DNA of 64,000 nucleotides from Stieleria tagensis (GCF_024129865.1 NZ_JAMYFE010000073.1:1-64000), one strand, 5' to 3'. Positions 9,144 through 18,229 are shown, counted from the stretch's first letter. The notes: generated from the sequence alone by a model not told the origin. Made by a program: numbers and translations.

Positions 9144-9674
9144 GTGCTATCTCGGTAGGGCAAAGGCGGGAAGTTTCGCGTTGTCAATGCAGTAGCGACG
9201 TCGTCCGGTCCGCCAATGCAATCAATTGCAATGGCGATTGATGGGGCAGATCGCTGGGGATCACACCGGCAAACATGTCCACAACCCAAACGGTGGTTGA
9301 GATCGGGGCATATCCAGGGCCGGTCAAAATGCCGGAGCGACAAATCGTCAAAGGTGGGATGAATCGGTGGGACACCAGACGTTGGTGCCGACGTGTCTTC
9401 CGGCTCGCTTGAGCGTGCGGAATGGGGATCGTCGGCCGACGGTGCAACTGTAGTGTACTCGACTGTGCAGTGTCTGTCTGTATCGCCTAACTTGGCCTGC
9501 TGCTGCGATCCGAACAGCCGCTACGGATGTGTTGTGTGGATAAAACGGAACGCGCCGATCGTGGGCCCGGTGGTGAGTGCCCCTAGCGACCAATGGCCGA
9601 GCGGGCTACGCTTCGTCCAAGCGATGGCGGCTTCGCGAAATGACCCACTTCATGCTTGAAAATCGCCCGATTCA
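9144..9674. other. Gene-free 531-bp interval
   Basis: Lies between the divergently transcribed adaptor gene and zwf, so it should hold both promoters. Open frames here are short, lack starts with ribosome sites, and read as low-quality protein. I see no strong hairpin or copy of the window's repeat families and could not pick a convincing promoter by eye. Confidence 0.6.
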
Positions 9675-11132
9675 ATGGCCTACACGATCGTAATTTTTGG
9701 CGCTTCTGGGGACCTTACCAGTCGCAAACTGATTCCCGCACTCTACAGCTTGTTCAAGAAAGACAAGCTGGACCAACTGGTTCGAATTGTGGGGGTTTCT
9801 CGATCGCCATTCGGGCACGATGAATATCGCCTGGCGCTGCGCGAAACGACGAAGAAATTTGCCGGAAAGTTGTTCGACGAAGCCAGTTGGGACGCTTTTT
9901 CCGAAAACATCTATTACCAGCCCGGCGATATCAAACAGTCCGCCGACTTTGACGCACTCGCGGGCTTTCTGAGTGAGATCGAAGAGGGCCAACCGGCTGG
10001 CCGTGTGTATTACCTGTCGACCATGCCGCAGTTGTACGAAGAAGCCATCGTGCAATTGGGGGGCGCCGGATTGGCGGACGACAGTGACGGTTTCCGCCGC
10101 GTGATCATCGAAAAACCGTTTGGCACCGATCTGGCAACCGCGCAGGCACTTAACGAATCGATCCACAAAGTCTTTCGCGAAGACCAGATCTATCGCATCG
10201 ATCATTATCTGGGCAAAGAAACCGTCCAAAACATTTTTGCACTGCGATTTGCCAACTCTATCTTTGAACCCCTGTGGAATCGCAACTACGTCGACCACGT
10301 GCAAATCACGGTGGCCGAAGAAGTGGTGATCGGACGCCGCGCGGGCTACTACGACAGCGCCGGCATCCTGCGTGATATGTTCCAAAACCATATCCTGCAG
10401 CTGATGATGATCACCGCCATGGAACCCCCGGCGCGGTACGACGCTGCACTTGTCCGAGACGAAAAAGTCAAAGTGCTGCACAGTGTGCGGAAAATGACCG
10501 GCGCCGATTTTGCCTCCAATACCGTGCGTGGGCAGTACCATGGTTACCTGCAAGAGGAAGGCGTGCCGCCGGGCAGCCAAACCGAAACCTACGCCGCGCT
10601 GAAACTGTACTGTGACAACTGGCGCTGGAAAGGTGTTCCGTTCTACCTGCGCAGCGGCAAAGCCATGTCGTGCCGGACCACTCAAATTGTGATCCAATTC
10701 CGTCAGGTCCCGCACATCCTGTTCGGCGAAAAGACTCGCACCCCGGTTGGCAACCGATTGGTGATCCAAGTCCAACCGGCCGAGGGCATTCAGCTACACT
10801 TTGAAGCCAAGGTGCCGGAAAGCGAAATGAAAACGCGGACCAGCACGCTGGACTTTGATTTCAACGAAACCTCGGGCGGGACGATGCCCGATGCCTACCA
10901 GCGACTGCTGCTGGACGCGATCTTGGGTGACGCCAGTTTGTTTGCTCGCAGTGATGAAGTCGAACTGGCATGGGGGATCATCGATCCGATTCTGGCCGCC
11001 TGGCGCAGCCCAGCCGCGCCACAATTATTCCCCTATGAACCCGGTTTCTGGGGGCCTTCGGAAGCCAACGGCTGGATGGGCGACCAGAAACGCGAATGGT
11101 TCGACGTCTGCCCCGTCCTCACCAAAAGCTAG
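9675..11132 (+). CDS. zwf: Glucose-6-phosphate 1-dehydrogenase
   Basis: Oxidises glucose-6-phosphate to 6-phosphogluconolactone with NADP+, the entry to the oxidative pentose phosphate pathway. The N-terminal Rossmann motif GASGDLTSRKL is at about residues 9-19. The active-site signature RIDHYLGKE is at about 173-181 (His and Lys of the substrate site). RVIIEKPFGTDLATA precedes it and the C-terminal domain is complete. The length of 485 aa is normal. ATG at 9675. It stands alone, with no gnd or pgl next to it; a small palindrome follows the stop codon. Confidence 0.97.
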   Translation: MAYTIVIFGASGDLTSRKLIPALYSLFKKDKLDQLVRIVGVSRSPFGHDEYRLALRETTKKFAGKLFDEASWDAFSENIYYQPGDIKQSADFDALAGFLSEIEEGQPAGRVYYLSTMPQLYEEAIVQLGGAGLADDSDGFRRVIIEKPFGTDLATAQALNESIHKVFREDQIYRIDHYLGKETVQNIFALRFANSIFEPLWNRNYVDHVQITVAEEVVIGRRAGYYDSAGILRDMFQNHILQLMMITAMEPPARYDAALVRDEKVKVLHSVRKMTGADFASNTVRGQYHGYLQEEGVPPGSQTETYAALKLYCDNWRWKGVPFYLRSGKAMSCRTTQIVIQFRQVPHILFGEKTRTPVGNRLVIQVQPAEGIQLHFEAKVPESEMKTRTSTLDFDFNETSGGTMPDAYQRLLLDAILGDASLFARSDEVELAWGIIDPILAAWRSPAAPQLFPYEPGFWGPSEANGWMGDQKREWFDVCPVLTKS

Positions 11133-11135
11133 CAG

Positions 11136-11155
11136 TAGGCCAGGTGCAACCTGGC
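11136..11155. repeat. Small palindrome shared with 35834-35853
   Basis: TAGGCCAGGTGCAACCTGGC contains the hairpin GCCAGGT-gca-ACCTGGC. It begins four bases after the zwf stop. The reverse complement of the 35834-35853 sequence matches it at 19 of 20 bases, and that copy also closely follows a stop codon. Confidence 0.7.
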
Positions 11156-11345
11156 GATCTGTTTCGACAGCTGAGTTTCCAACGTCATAGCAAGCGGAAA
11201 TCAGCCGAGTGCAGTCATGCAGGGTTGCGATGGGGCCGGACGCTACCACGAACCGGCTGATTCGGTGACTGGTGGGTGGATTTTCAGCGGGGGCAGGCGG
11301 AAATTTTGCCACTTCAAAAGGTGTCCGATGGCCCCGATGGGTTAT

Positions 11346-11576
11346 CTAACCACAGGTGCCGCCGCCACAGCAGCGTGGCGCGCCGCATGATTCTCCGCGG
11401 GCAGCGACCGGCAACGACGACGAACCGCCTTTCATGCTGGGCGCCGACGGCGCGCTCATTAGCCGCGTCAATTGATCGTTACCACAATCAGGACAAACAG
11501 CAGGTTCCTCCGGCGACCGCACCAACAGTTCCACGCTGTGTTGGCACCCGGGACATTCGAATTCGTACAGCGGCAT
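11346..11576 (-). CDS. FmdB-type zinc ribbon protein
   Basis: A 76-residue protein opening MPLYEFECPGC, with a Cys4 zinc ribbon (CPGC near residue 9, CPDC near residue 28), a Ser/Pro/Gly linker, and a Cys-rich tail (CGAPRCCGGGTCG). This matches the FmdB/CxxC-CxxC-SSSS family of putative regulatory or metal-binding proteins, for which no firm biochemical role is known. It is monocistronic between convergent or divergent neighbours. Confidence 0.88.
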   Translation of the reverse strand: MPLYEFECPGCQHSVELLVRSPEEPAVCPDCGNDQLTRLMSAPSAPSMKGGSSSLPVAARGESCGAPRCCGGGTCG

Positions 11577-11679
11577 CGTCTCACCTTGGTAATCACTGTA
11601 AACAACCGCTACCTTTCAGCGGTAGCAACATTGCATTTTTAGCCGTTCGTCTTCCCCTGGCAAGCGCCCTCGGCCGGAA

Positions 11680-11830
11680 GTCTTAAAGTTGCGCTTTTTA
11701 TCACAACCCGACGCGTGAGCGAGGGATTCTGGGTGTGAACGGGATCCCTCGTTGACGCGTCGGGTTACCAAAAACCAATGTCTGACGCGAAAGCGCTGGC
11801 TTCAAGAGCCCCGTCCAGCCACCTGCGACA
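11680..11830. repeat. Second copy of the GACGCGTGAGCGAGGGA palindromic element
   Basis: Core arms at 11705-11726 and 11745-11766; the right arm has a small change (TCCCTCGTTGACGCGTCGGG). Flanks match the other copies: AAAGTTGCGCTTTTTAT on the left and CTGACGCGAAAGCGCTGGCTTCAAG on the right. The open frame of nnrE runs back into this element, which argues that the true nnrE start is further in. Confidence 0.85.
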
Positions 11831-11841
11831 GACACGCCTCC

Positions 11842-12516
11842 ATGGTGAACCGAATGAAACGAGATCAAGTCCGACAAATCGACCAGATTGCGATCGACGA
11901 ATTCGGTCTTAGCGGATTGGTGTTGATGGAAAACGCCGGTCGCGGCGCCGCCGATCGAATCGTGACGCATTACCCAGCGGAAAAGTCGGTCGGCATCCTG
12001 TGCGGAACCGGAAACAACGGTGGCGACGGCTATGTGATCGCCAGGCACTTGCAATGTTGTGGCATGGATGTCCGCATCATCTCCCTGGTCCCACTGGAAA
12101 AGCTCACGGGAGATGCTCGCAGCAATGCGGAAATTGCTCAGCGGGCTCAGTTGCCGATTGCAATCGCCAGCGGTGCCGGCGACCTGCGGAGTTGGATTCC
12201 AGCCAACCGGTTGGTGGTCGATTGCATGCTGGGAACCGGTGCTTCCGGAGCACCGCGTGGCCTATACGCGGATGCCGTCCGAATCGCCAACGGAAGTGAT
12301 GTGAAACGGATCGCAATCGATCTGCCGACGGGCCTCGATTGCGACACCGGACAAGCTTACGAGCCGACCTTTCAGGCCGAGTTGACGGTGACCTTTGTGG
12401 CTGAGAAAGCCGGTTTTGCAAACGCAGCTGCCCGGTCCGTGTTGGGACGAGTCGAAACGGTCGGCATCGGAGTGCCTCAGATCCTGCTCGATCGCTTTGG
12501 CGTCAAACCCGCCTAG
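11842..12516 (+). CDS. nnrE: NAD(P)H-hydrate epimerase (YjeF N-terminal domain)
   Basis: Epimerises damaged (R)-NAD(P)HX to the (S) form for repair by an ADP/ATP-dependent dehydratase. Recognisable motifs are MENAGRGAADRI, the nucleotide-binding CGTGNNGGDGYVIARHL (about residues 53-69), VDCMLGTG and DLPTGLDCDTG (about 159-169). Only the epimerase domain is present; the C-terminal dehydratase half (NnrD) found fused in many bacteria is missing and must be elsewhere. The frame is open from 11752, but that part is repeat sequence. Start taken as ATG 11842 (MVNRMKRDQV); ATG 11854 is equally possible. Confidence 0.88.
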   Translation: MVNRMKRDQVRQIDQIAIDEFGLSGLVLMENAGRGAADRIVTHYPAEKSVGILCGTGNNGGDGYVIARHLQCCGMDVRIISLVPLEKLTGDARSNAEIAQRAQLPIAIASGAGDLRSWIPANRLVVDCMLGTGASGAPRGLYADAVRIANGSDVKRIAIDLPTGLDCDTGQAYEPTFQAELTVTFVAEKAGFANAAARSVLGRVETVGIGVPQILLDRFGVKPA

Positions 12517-12569
12517 CGAACCACCAGACGCACGTTTCACATTGGCAGGTTGATCACAAACGCGACGCG

Positions 12570-12790
12570 GGAGTCTTGAAGCCAGCGTTTTTATGGTAAC
12601 CCGACCGGGCTGTTGATTTAATTAGCCGGTCGCTAGTTGGTGTGGAGGATTTATCCGACCGGCCTGATTCTTCGCAGAAAACCCTCACCCGAGTCGGATA
12701 AATCCTCCACACCAGCGCCGTTGAAGTGACGCGTCGGGTTACCAAGAAGATCGATACCCCACGCAAAAACGCAGTTTCCAAACGGCCTGG
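12570..12790. repeat. Composite element: REP pair nested in a larger palindrome remnant
   Basis: The outer parts resemble the GACGCGT element: GTCTTGAAGCCAGCGTTTTTATGGTAACCCGAC on the left (positions 12571-12603) and TGACGCGTCGGGTTACCAAG on the right (12728-12747). Between them sits an inverted REP pair at 12636-12659 and 12693-12716. This looks like one repeat inserted inside another. The whole 371-bp gap between nnrE and the SMP-30-like gene is otherwise empty. Confidence 0.7.
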
Positions 12791-12887
12791 GCAGGGGTGT
12801 TTTGATTTGCTGGGGTTCGCTGTAAGGTGCTGATCGCCGTACTTTTCCGATTCATCGACGATCAAACTAACATTCAAAGGTTCTGTC

Positions 12888-13856
12888 GTGGCCAACGTCA
12901 TCGAAGCAACTCCGCTTAGCGTTCCCGATTCCGATGCGCTCCGTTTCTTGCCTGAAGGCCCCTACCAGATTGCTCCCGGCCAGTTCTCCTGGGTCGGCAT
13001 TCAGCATGGCAGCGATGCCAACCACGGCAGCTTGAATCGCTACGATTTTCAAACCGGCCAAAACATTTCGATCGACCTGCCCGGTCGGCCCGGGTTTGCG
13101 TTCCCGTGCAGCCCCAATGCCGGCGCTGCCCTGGACCGATTCGTGGTTGGTTGCGAACGATCGCTAGGGTTCGTTGATCTGGAATCCAAACAATTCACAC
13201 CGTTCTGTGAGGGTGTCGATGGCGATGTGACGGGAACGATTATCAACGACGGTTTGGTGATCGACGACAACCTGATTTTTGGGACCAAAGACTTGGAGTT
13301 TGCGACCAAAAAGGCGGGCCTGTATTTGTATCGCGGCCGGGATCAGAAATTGATTCGTTTGCGCGACGACCAGATTTGCAGCAACGGCAAAGCCACGTTA
13401 TCGCAAGACGGTCAGTTGTGGTTAGTGGACATCGATTCGCCGACGCGACAGGTCGTGCGGTATCAACTGGACATCGACGGCGGTTCGCTGGGACCGGCCG
13501 AAGTCGTGTTGGATTTGACCGCGGATCCGGCCGTACCCGATGGAGCCATTTTGACGCCGGACGGCAGCGGATTGATCGTGTCGATGTTCTTGCCCCAGGC
13601 TGCCGCCTATGGGGAAACCCGACTGTACGATCTGACAACCGGCCAATGCCAAACCATCTGGCGGACGCCGCTATCCCCACAGAACACCTGCCCGGCATTG
13701 GTCGCCGAGAATGGGACGTTGAAGCTGGTGATCACAACCGCGGTTGAGAACATGACGGCTGATGATCAAGCGGTCTGCACCAACGCCGGACGTATCTTTG
13801 TCGCCGACAGTGGACTGGCCGTTGGTTCTTGGAACCCACCCCAGTACCGCGGCTGA
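12888..13856 (+). CDS. SMP-30/gluconolactonase/LRE-like beta-propeller protein
   Basis: A 322-residue protein with the sequence features of the SMP-30/regucalcin/gluconolactonase family: LPEGPYQ near the start, NGKATLSQDGQLWLVDID in the middle, PDGAILTPDGSGLIVSMF, and a terminal blade with CPALV and GRIFVADSG. Family members hydrolyse sugar lactones using a divalent metal bound by Glu, Asn and Asp. The first-blade Glu is present, but I cannot place all ligands with certainty. No signal peptide, so cytoplasmic. GTG start at 12888, with AAAGG eight bases upstream. Substrate unknown. Confidence 0.75.
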   Translation: MANVIEATPLSVPDSDALRFLPEGPYQIAPGQFSWVGIQHGSDANHGSLNRYDFQTGQNISIDLPGRPGFAFPCSPNAGAALDRFVVGCERSLGFVDLESKQFTPFCEGVDGDVTGTIINDGLVIDDNLIFGTKDLEFATKKAGLYLYRGRDQKLIRLRDDQICSNGKATLSQDGQLWLVDIDSPTRQVVRYQLDIDGGSLGPAEVVLDLTADPAVPDGAILTPDGSGLIVSMFLPQAAAYGETRLYDLTTGQCQTIWRTPLSPQNTCPALVAENGTLKLVITTAVENMTADDQAVCTNAGRIFVADSGLAVGSWNPPQYRG

Positions 13857-13873
13857 TCACGCCGGGTGTTTGT

Positions 13874-13953
13874 GTTGGTGTGGAGGATTTATCCGACCGG
13901 GTACTAAATCAAAACCGGCACAACAATCAGTCGGATAAATCCTCCACACCAAC
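13874..13953. repeat. Inverted REP pair
   Basis: Perfect forward copy at 13874-13897 and perfect reverse copy at 13930-13953, with 32 nt between. It lies between two convergent genes and could act as a bidirectional terminator hairpin. Confidence 0.9.
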
Positions 13954-13965
13954 GCCGCAACAGGC

Positions 13966-16035
13966 TTATTCCGCGTTTGGCAGTTTCCATTGCTCGTCGA
14001 AAAATCCTTGCGCGGCGATCTCGCCGGCATAGATCGAGTCGTCTTCGCTGGTCACATCCAAGACTGCCCAATCGGGCAGCATCGCAATTTGGCGGGAATT
14101 GCTGACGTTGGAAAAATCGCGAAAGGTCATTCCACTGTTCACGACGATGTAACGCTGGGGATTCAGCGGGTTCGGGTAACAAAAAACGGGCGCATGTCGA
14201 ACCGGATCAAATTTCTGGTCGCCGACTTGCAATGTTTCTCGCGTCCACTGAATCGGCAGTCGACCGGCAATGTCGAATAGAAAACGATTGCTGGAGAAAT
14301 CGCCGAAACAGATCAGGTTGCAGGTTTCAATCTGGTCGTCGGTCAGATCTCGGTCCATCACCACCGTCACATCGCCTCGCATCAGTCGTGTCCAGCGCTG
14401 ACGCGCGTACTGCGTTTCACGATCGATCCATCGCTGCACGCGGCCATGTCGCGCAGGTCGACTCGGCAGCACGATGACAAAGCGATCGCAGAACGCGTCG
14501 TCGATCGGCCCCTGCAATCCGGGTCGCTTACGCGGCACCCCGGCATCATCCGCTTCATCGACCGCCCATTGTCCTGCAGCGGTCTGCACCAATCGGCACT
14601 GGAATCCCCGCAGGTTTCCCGAATCTTGCACCTCAGACGTCTCGCCATCGATCGTGATCGTCACCGGGCCTTTGCGTCCGGGCCAACCAATATCGGAAAA
14701 ATCAAGCTCCAGGTGGGTGATGCCGTCGGTTTCGATCGCCAGTGACTTTGCATTGTCATCCAAACGGGCTTTGACCGTTGACGCATTCCAGTGTTGTTGC
14801 AGTCCGGTGATGCGAATCCAATCGGCGACGTTGTATCGCAGTGTGTAGGTGACGAAATCGATGTCTTGCTTCGGACCGGATTCGCGCTCATCCGCCCATG
14901 CCGCGATTTGGGCGTCGATCGTCTGCTTCGACGACTCGTCGACTTTGTGTCCCATGTCTTTGCCAATCACATAGGGAAACTCAATTCCCATTGATTGGGC
15001 TCGCTCGACGACGCGATCCGCCGCCTGTTTTTGTTTATCGACCTCGCCGCTGTAAGCAATCGTTTTGGTCAGTCCAAGGTTTTTGGTCCAGGGCAACACG
15101 TCGTACCAACGCAGCAATTTCTTGGCCTCCGGCGTGATCTCAAACGGCGTCTGTTCGGTCCATCCCTGGTATTTCAATGTGTCAACAAACCCGGCTCCAG
15201 GATTGGCAGCCAACCAATGGCTCGGATCGTGGACCGCCAAGTGCCAACAACCGGCTCCTCCCATCGAAAAGCCACGGATCGAGACGCGAGTCTGGTCGAT
15301 GGCAAACAAACGCTGCGCTTGCTCCATCGCTTCATAAACATCGGTTTCCCCAGCAAACTTGAACGCGTTGCAGTGCCGTCCAAATGGGTGCAGCACGAAC
15401 GTTTCGTCGGGAGCGTACAAGCCGACTTTGCTCATTCGCTCGCTTAAAAATGGGATCTCCGTCTTGGTGTCGCCGCGACCGTGCAGCCAGACATCCATGC
15501 GATGTGGGTCCTGGACGGTAGCGAGCGTGAATCCGGCTGGAACCACAATGCCAAACGGCTGGACCGAATCGTCGATGCGGGACACAAATCCGCCGACCAG
15601 CGGTTGCGGCTCGGAATTTTTGGCCGGATCAAAACCCAGCAACTCCAACCCTCGCGTCCCCGCGCCGACTGCGTCCAGACGGCGCCGGGCTTCGTCCAAC
15701 AATCGACCGGCGTGATCGATCTCGGACTGCTTGTAAAACAGGTTCTGGTGAAGCGCCAATCGAACCGCGCGGACCAAGACATCGATGTCACTTCGCCAGG
15801 CTGCCGAATCGGGGGAATGGGTGGCGGCGTTTTCAATCGCCGCGCTGATTTCATCCACACGTTGGGTCAGCGCCAGGCGTTGCTGTGCATCGATTTTTAT
15901 TCCTGGTGGCGGTAGTTGTTTGAAACTCGAAGTGGGACTTTGGGCGGAAACATCGCTCAAAACGACCACCGACGGACACAACATTGATCCCAGCAACAAT
16001 AGCAGCGTCAGCGATGAAAAACGTGGCAACGGCAT
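13966..16035 (-). CDS. Secreted alpha/beta-hydrolase (prolyl-oligopeptidase/esterase-like)
   Basis: An exported 689-residue protein. A classical signal peptide (PLPRFSSLTLLLLLGSML...VSAQS) is followed by a helical region, then an alpha/beta hydrolase domain with nucleophile elbow GFSMGG near residue 254, a likely oxyanion region (WLHGRGD) and a late GHK that may hold the catalytic His near 358. The remaining C-terminal 300 residues form at least one further domain of unknown function. Family members are esterases or peptidases. I chose M at 16035, directly before the signal peptide and one base after the hisA stop, over a start 24 nt upstream that would overlap hisA; CCGGAG lies 9-14 nt before it. 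Confidence 0.82.
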   Translation of the reverse strand: MPLPRFSSLTLLLLLGSMLCPSVVVLSDVSAQSPTSSFKQLPPPGIKIDAQQRLALTQRVDEISAAIENAATHSPDSAAWRSDIDVLVRAVRLALHQNLFYKQSEIDHAGRLLDEARRRLDAVGAGTRGLELLGFDPAKNSEPQPLVGGFVSRIDDSVQPFGIVVPAGFTLATVQDPHRMDVWLHGRGDTKTEIPFLSERMSKVGLYAPDETFVLHPFGRHCNAFKFAGETDVYEAMEQAQRLFAIDQTRVSIRGFSMGGAGCWHLAVHDPSHWLAANPGAGFVDTLKYQGWTEQTPFEITPEAKKLLRWYDVLPWTKNLGLTKTIAYSGEVDKQKQAADRVVERAQSMGIEFPYVIGKDMGHKVDESSKQTIDAQIAAWADERESGPKQDIDFVTYTLRYNVADWIRITGLQQHWNASTVKARLDDNAKSLAIETDGITHLELDFSDIGWPGRKGPVTITIDGETSEVQDSGNLRGFQCRLVQTAAGQWAVDEADDAGVPRKRPGLQGPIDDAFCDRFVIVLPSRPARHGRVQRWIDRETQYARQRWTRLMRGDVTVVMDRDLTDDQIETCNLICFGDFSSNRFLFDIAGRLPIQWTRETLQVGDQKFDPVRHAPVFCYPNPLNPQRYIVVNSGMTFRDFSNVSNSRQIAMLPDWAVLDVTSEDDSIYAGEIAAQGFFDEQWKLPNAE

Positions 16036-16036
16036 C

Positions 16037-16765
16037 TTATTTGTCTCCGGCGATCTCAATGACTTCTTCCAATTGCATCACGCCATCATAAATGGAGCGA
16101 CCGACAATTGCCGCCGGCATTTGCATCTGCACCAATTTGCGAACGTCGTCGTAGGTTGTCACACCGCCGCTGGCAACCAACGGGATATCGGTCGCCGCCG
16201 CCATCTGGGCGAGTCCTTCAAAATTAGGTCCGCTCATCATGCCATCACGCGCGATATCGGTATAGATAATCGCTGCGATGTTCTCTGTCCGGCCGCGTAG
16301 ATCTTGTGCTAATTCGATCGCCGGCGTCGAACTGGTTTCCAACCAACCGTCGGTGGCGACCATCCCGTCGCGGGCATCAATCCCTGCAGCAAGTTGTTTG
16401 GGATAGGCGTCACACATCGATGCAAACCAATCGGGTTGCTTGAGCGCCGCCGAACCCACGACCAAACGGTTCAATCCCAGCCCCAACAGGGACTCAATCG
16501 CCGCTTCGTCACGAACGCCGCCACCCATTTGACAAGGCAGACCTGTCTCGGCGACGATCCTGGCAACGGCTTCGCGATTGGCCGTCGGATCATCGCCTTT
16601 GGCCGCATCCAAATCCACTAAATGCAACCGTTTGGCGCCGGCGGCTTGCCATCGTTTTGCAAATTCCACCGGGTCGTCGCCGAACACCGTTTTCTGGTTG
16701 TAATCGCCTTGGCGCAGACGGACGGGTTTTCCATGTCGAAGGTCGATTGCGGGCCAGATTTCCAT
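16037..16765 (-). CDS. hisA: Phosphoribosylformimino-5-aminoimidazole carboxamide ribotide isomerase
   Basis: Isomerises ProFAR to PRFAR in histidine biosynthesis. TIM-barrel enzyme with the two catalytic Asp motifs in place: AIDLRHGKPVRL (Asp8 region) and YTDIARDGMMSGPN. Both phosphate-binding loops (GGGVRD and ASGGV) are visible. 242 residues, normal for HisA. The frame is open to 16816, but M at 16765 (MEIWPAIDL) fits the family start; the extra residues upstream look non-coding. No other his gene is adjacent. It is followed by the secreted esterase one base later, an odd operon partner. Confidence 0.95.
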   Translation of the reverse strand: MEIWPAIDLRHGKPVRLRQGDYNQKTVFGDDPVEFAKRWQAAGAKRLHLVDLDAAKGDDPTANREAVARIVAETGLPCQMGGGVRDEAAIESLLGLGLNRLVVGSAALKQPDWFASMCDAYPKQLAAGIDARDGMVATDGWLETSSTPAIELAQDLRGRTENIAAIIYTDIARDGMMSGPNFEGLAQMAAATDIPLVASGGVTTYDDVRKLVQMQMPAAIVGRSIYDGVMQLEEVIEIAGDK

Positions 16766-16899
16766 ATCGCTGGTAGGTTCCGGGTGAGAGTGTCGGTGGT
16801 GAACAGATCGGTGCACTGAATCGGGTATGCTAACGCGAGTTGGCCGCGCGCGTGCAAGCGTGTGCCGTCAGCCACAATGTATCGGCGACCGGGAAAGCC

Positions 16900-16927
16900 T
16901 TGCCAAGGGAGGCAACGATGGTAGACT
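16900..16927 (+). promoter_or_regulatory. Candidate sigma70-type promoter of the LacI-family gene
   Basis: TTGCCA at 16900-16905 and TAGACT at 16922-16927 are separated by 16 nt and match the -35 and -10 consensus at 5/6 and 4/6 positions. The predicted start of transcription falls inside the palindrome at 16930-16945. Confidence 0.45.
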
Positions 16928-16929
16928 CC

Positions 16930-16945
16930 GCACAAACGTTTGTGC
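16930..16945. promoter_or_regulatory. Candidate LacI-family operator (perfect 16-bp palindrome)
   Basis: GCACAAACGTTTGTGC is a perfect palindrome with the central CG step typical of LacI/GalR operators. It lies 55 nt before the regulator's start and just after a plausible -10 box, so it would suit autorepression. I saw no matching copy upstream of rbsK, the neighbouring transport gene it might also control. Confidence 0.65.
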
Positions 16946-17000
16946 ACGTGGAAAACGGTCGCGACACTCGTTCCAGGATCACGCTAGGAAGTTGAATTTG

Positions 17001-18089
17001 ATGCCGTCACCGGAGCCACTCAAGAGCGGGCCGATCACGTTGCGAATCGTCGCCGAAGCGGCTGGCGTTAGCATTTCGACGGCCTCACGCGCGCTCAACG
17101 GCCAAGCCCGCGAGTATCGCATCAGCAAAGCCACCGAGGAAGCGGTCCAGCGGGTCGCGGCGGAATTGGGGTTTCAACCCAGCCAGGTCGCTCGATCGCT
17201 GCGGCTAAAACGCAGTGGATTGGTGGGCGTGATCGTGCCGGACATTTCCAACCCCTTTTTCTCGGCCATCGCTCGCGAGGTCTCGCTGGGCGTCGAAGCG
17301 GCCGGCTATTCCGTTCTGCTGGGTGATAGCCGCGAAGAAACCACCATCGAAAAACGTTTGGTGGCTCAGTTACAGGCGCGACAGGTCGAAGCCCTGTTGG
17401 TTTGTCCAGTGGGATTGGAATCGCAGCACCTGGTCCAACTGGATCAATCGGGTTTGCCGGTGGTGGTCGCCGACCGGGTGTTCGAAGACATCCAATTATC
17501 CAGTGTCACCAGTGACAATGTGGCGGCCGGCCGGATTGCCACCCAAGTGCTGATTGATCATGGTCATCGCCATTTCGGAGTCGTGTCGGGAGTGCGGGAA
17601 AGTTTGCCGACGCGGCATCGATTGCAAGGCATTCGGCAAGCGATGCTGGCCAACGGTTTGGAATTGGACGCTTCATCGATTGCCGGTGATTCCTACACCA
17701 ATGAAACAGGTTACCAATCCACACGGGAATTGCTCGGGCGCCATCCCGAAATCACGGCCTTGTTTGCGATGTGCGCACCGCTGGCCGCCGGGGTCCTGCG
17801 AGCCCTCTCGGATTTGGGCTATGCCATCCCCATGCAAATGTCGGTGGTGTCGATTGACGATCATCCCTTTGCCGAACTGATGAAAACACCGTTGACGGCT
17901 GCGGCGCAGAACATCGAGCAACTTGGTCGAGTCGCGGCGGAAGTCTTGCTGGAGCGACTGAAGCAAAAACGCGCCAAAGACAAAACGCTGTCCACCGGCC
18001 CTGGGCGCGGTCCAGTCTGTCATCAAGTCCCCGCGTCGTTGTTGGAGCGAGCTTCGGTTGCCGCACCGCGCCCGACCAGTGAGTTTTGA
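17001..18089 (+). CDS. LacI/GalR-family transcriptional regulator
   Basis: A 362-residue DNA-binding repressor-type protein. The N-terminal helix-turn-helix (TLRIVAEAAGVSISTASRALNG, with the hinge following to about residue 60) is followed by a periplasmic-binding-protein-like effector domain (GVIVPDISNPFF, then SVVSIDDHPFAELM). The sugar-type effector domain and its position before rbsK and the RbsBAC transporter make it the likely regulator of that system. I took ATG 17001, 18 nt after an AGGA motif; the longer open frame upstream runs through the operator and is non-coding. Confidence 0.9.
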   Translation: MPSPEPLKSGPITLRIVAEAAGVSISTASRALNGQAREYRISKATEEAVQRVAAELGFQPSQVARSLRLKRSGLVGVIVPDISNPFFSAIAREVSLGVEAAGYSVLLGDSREETTIEKRLVAQLQARQVEALLVCPVGLESQHLVQLDQSGLPVVVADRVFEDIQLSSVTSDNVAAGRIATQVLIDHGHRHFGVVSGVRESLPTRHRLQGIRQAMLANGLELDASSIAGDSYTNETGYQSTRELLGRHPEITALFAMCAPLAAGVLRALSDLGYAIPMQMSVVSIDDHPFAELMKTPLTAAAQNIEQLGRVAAEVLLERLKQKRAKDKTLSTGPGRGPVCHQVPASLLERASVAAPRPTSEF

Positions 18090-18126
18090 AGCCAGTGTGT
18101 TCGCGTCAGGCACTGGATTTTGGTAA

Positions 18127-18229
18127 GCGCGACGCGTGAGCGAGGGATCCCCCCAACACCCTAAATCCCTCGCTCACGCGTTTTGAAGTTGCGCTGACGC
18201 GTCGGGTTACCATAAAAGCGCAACTTCAA
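18127..18229. repeat. Third copy of the GACGCGTGAGCGAGGGA palindromic element
   Basis: Core arms at 18127-18147 and 18166-18180. A second nested hairpin follows: TTGAAGTTGCGCT (18183-18195) pairs with AGCGCAACTTCAA (18217-18229). Between them lies another half-core, TGACGCGTCGGGTTACC. Lies between the regulator gene and rbsK. Confidence 0.85.

Noticed and set aside
9672-10775. 367-residue open frame antisense to zwf
   Set aside because: A shadow frame created by GC-rich third positions; zwf on the other strand has complete family motifs.
13874-13953. REP pairs as ordinary intrinsic terminators only
   Set aside because: They lack the T-run, occur in clusters at the RAYT gene, and also lie between codirectional genes; a terminator role may be secondary.
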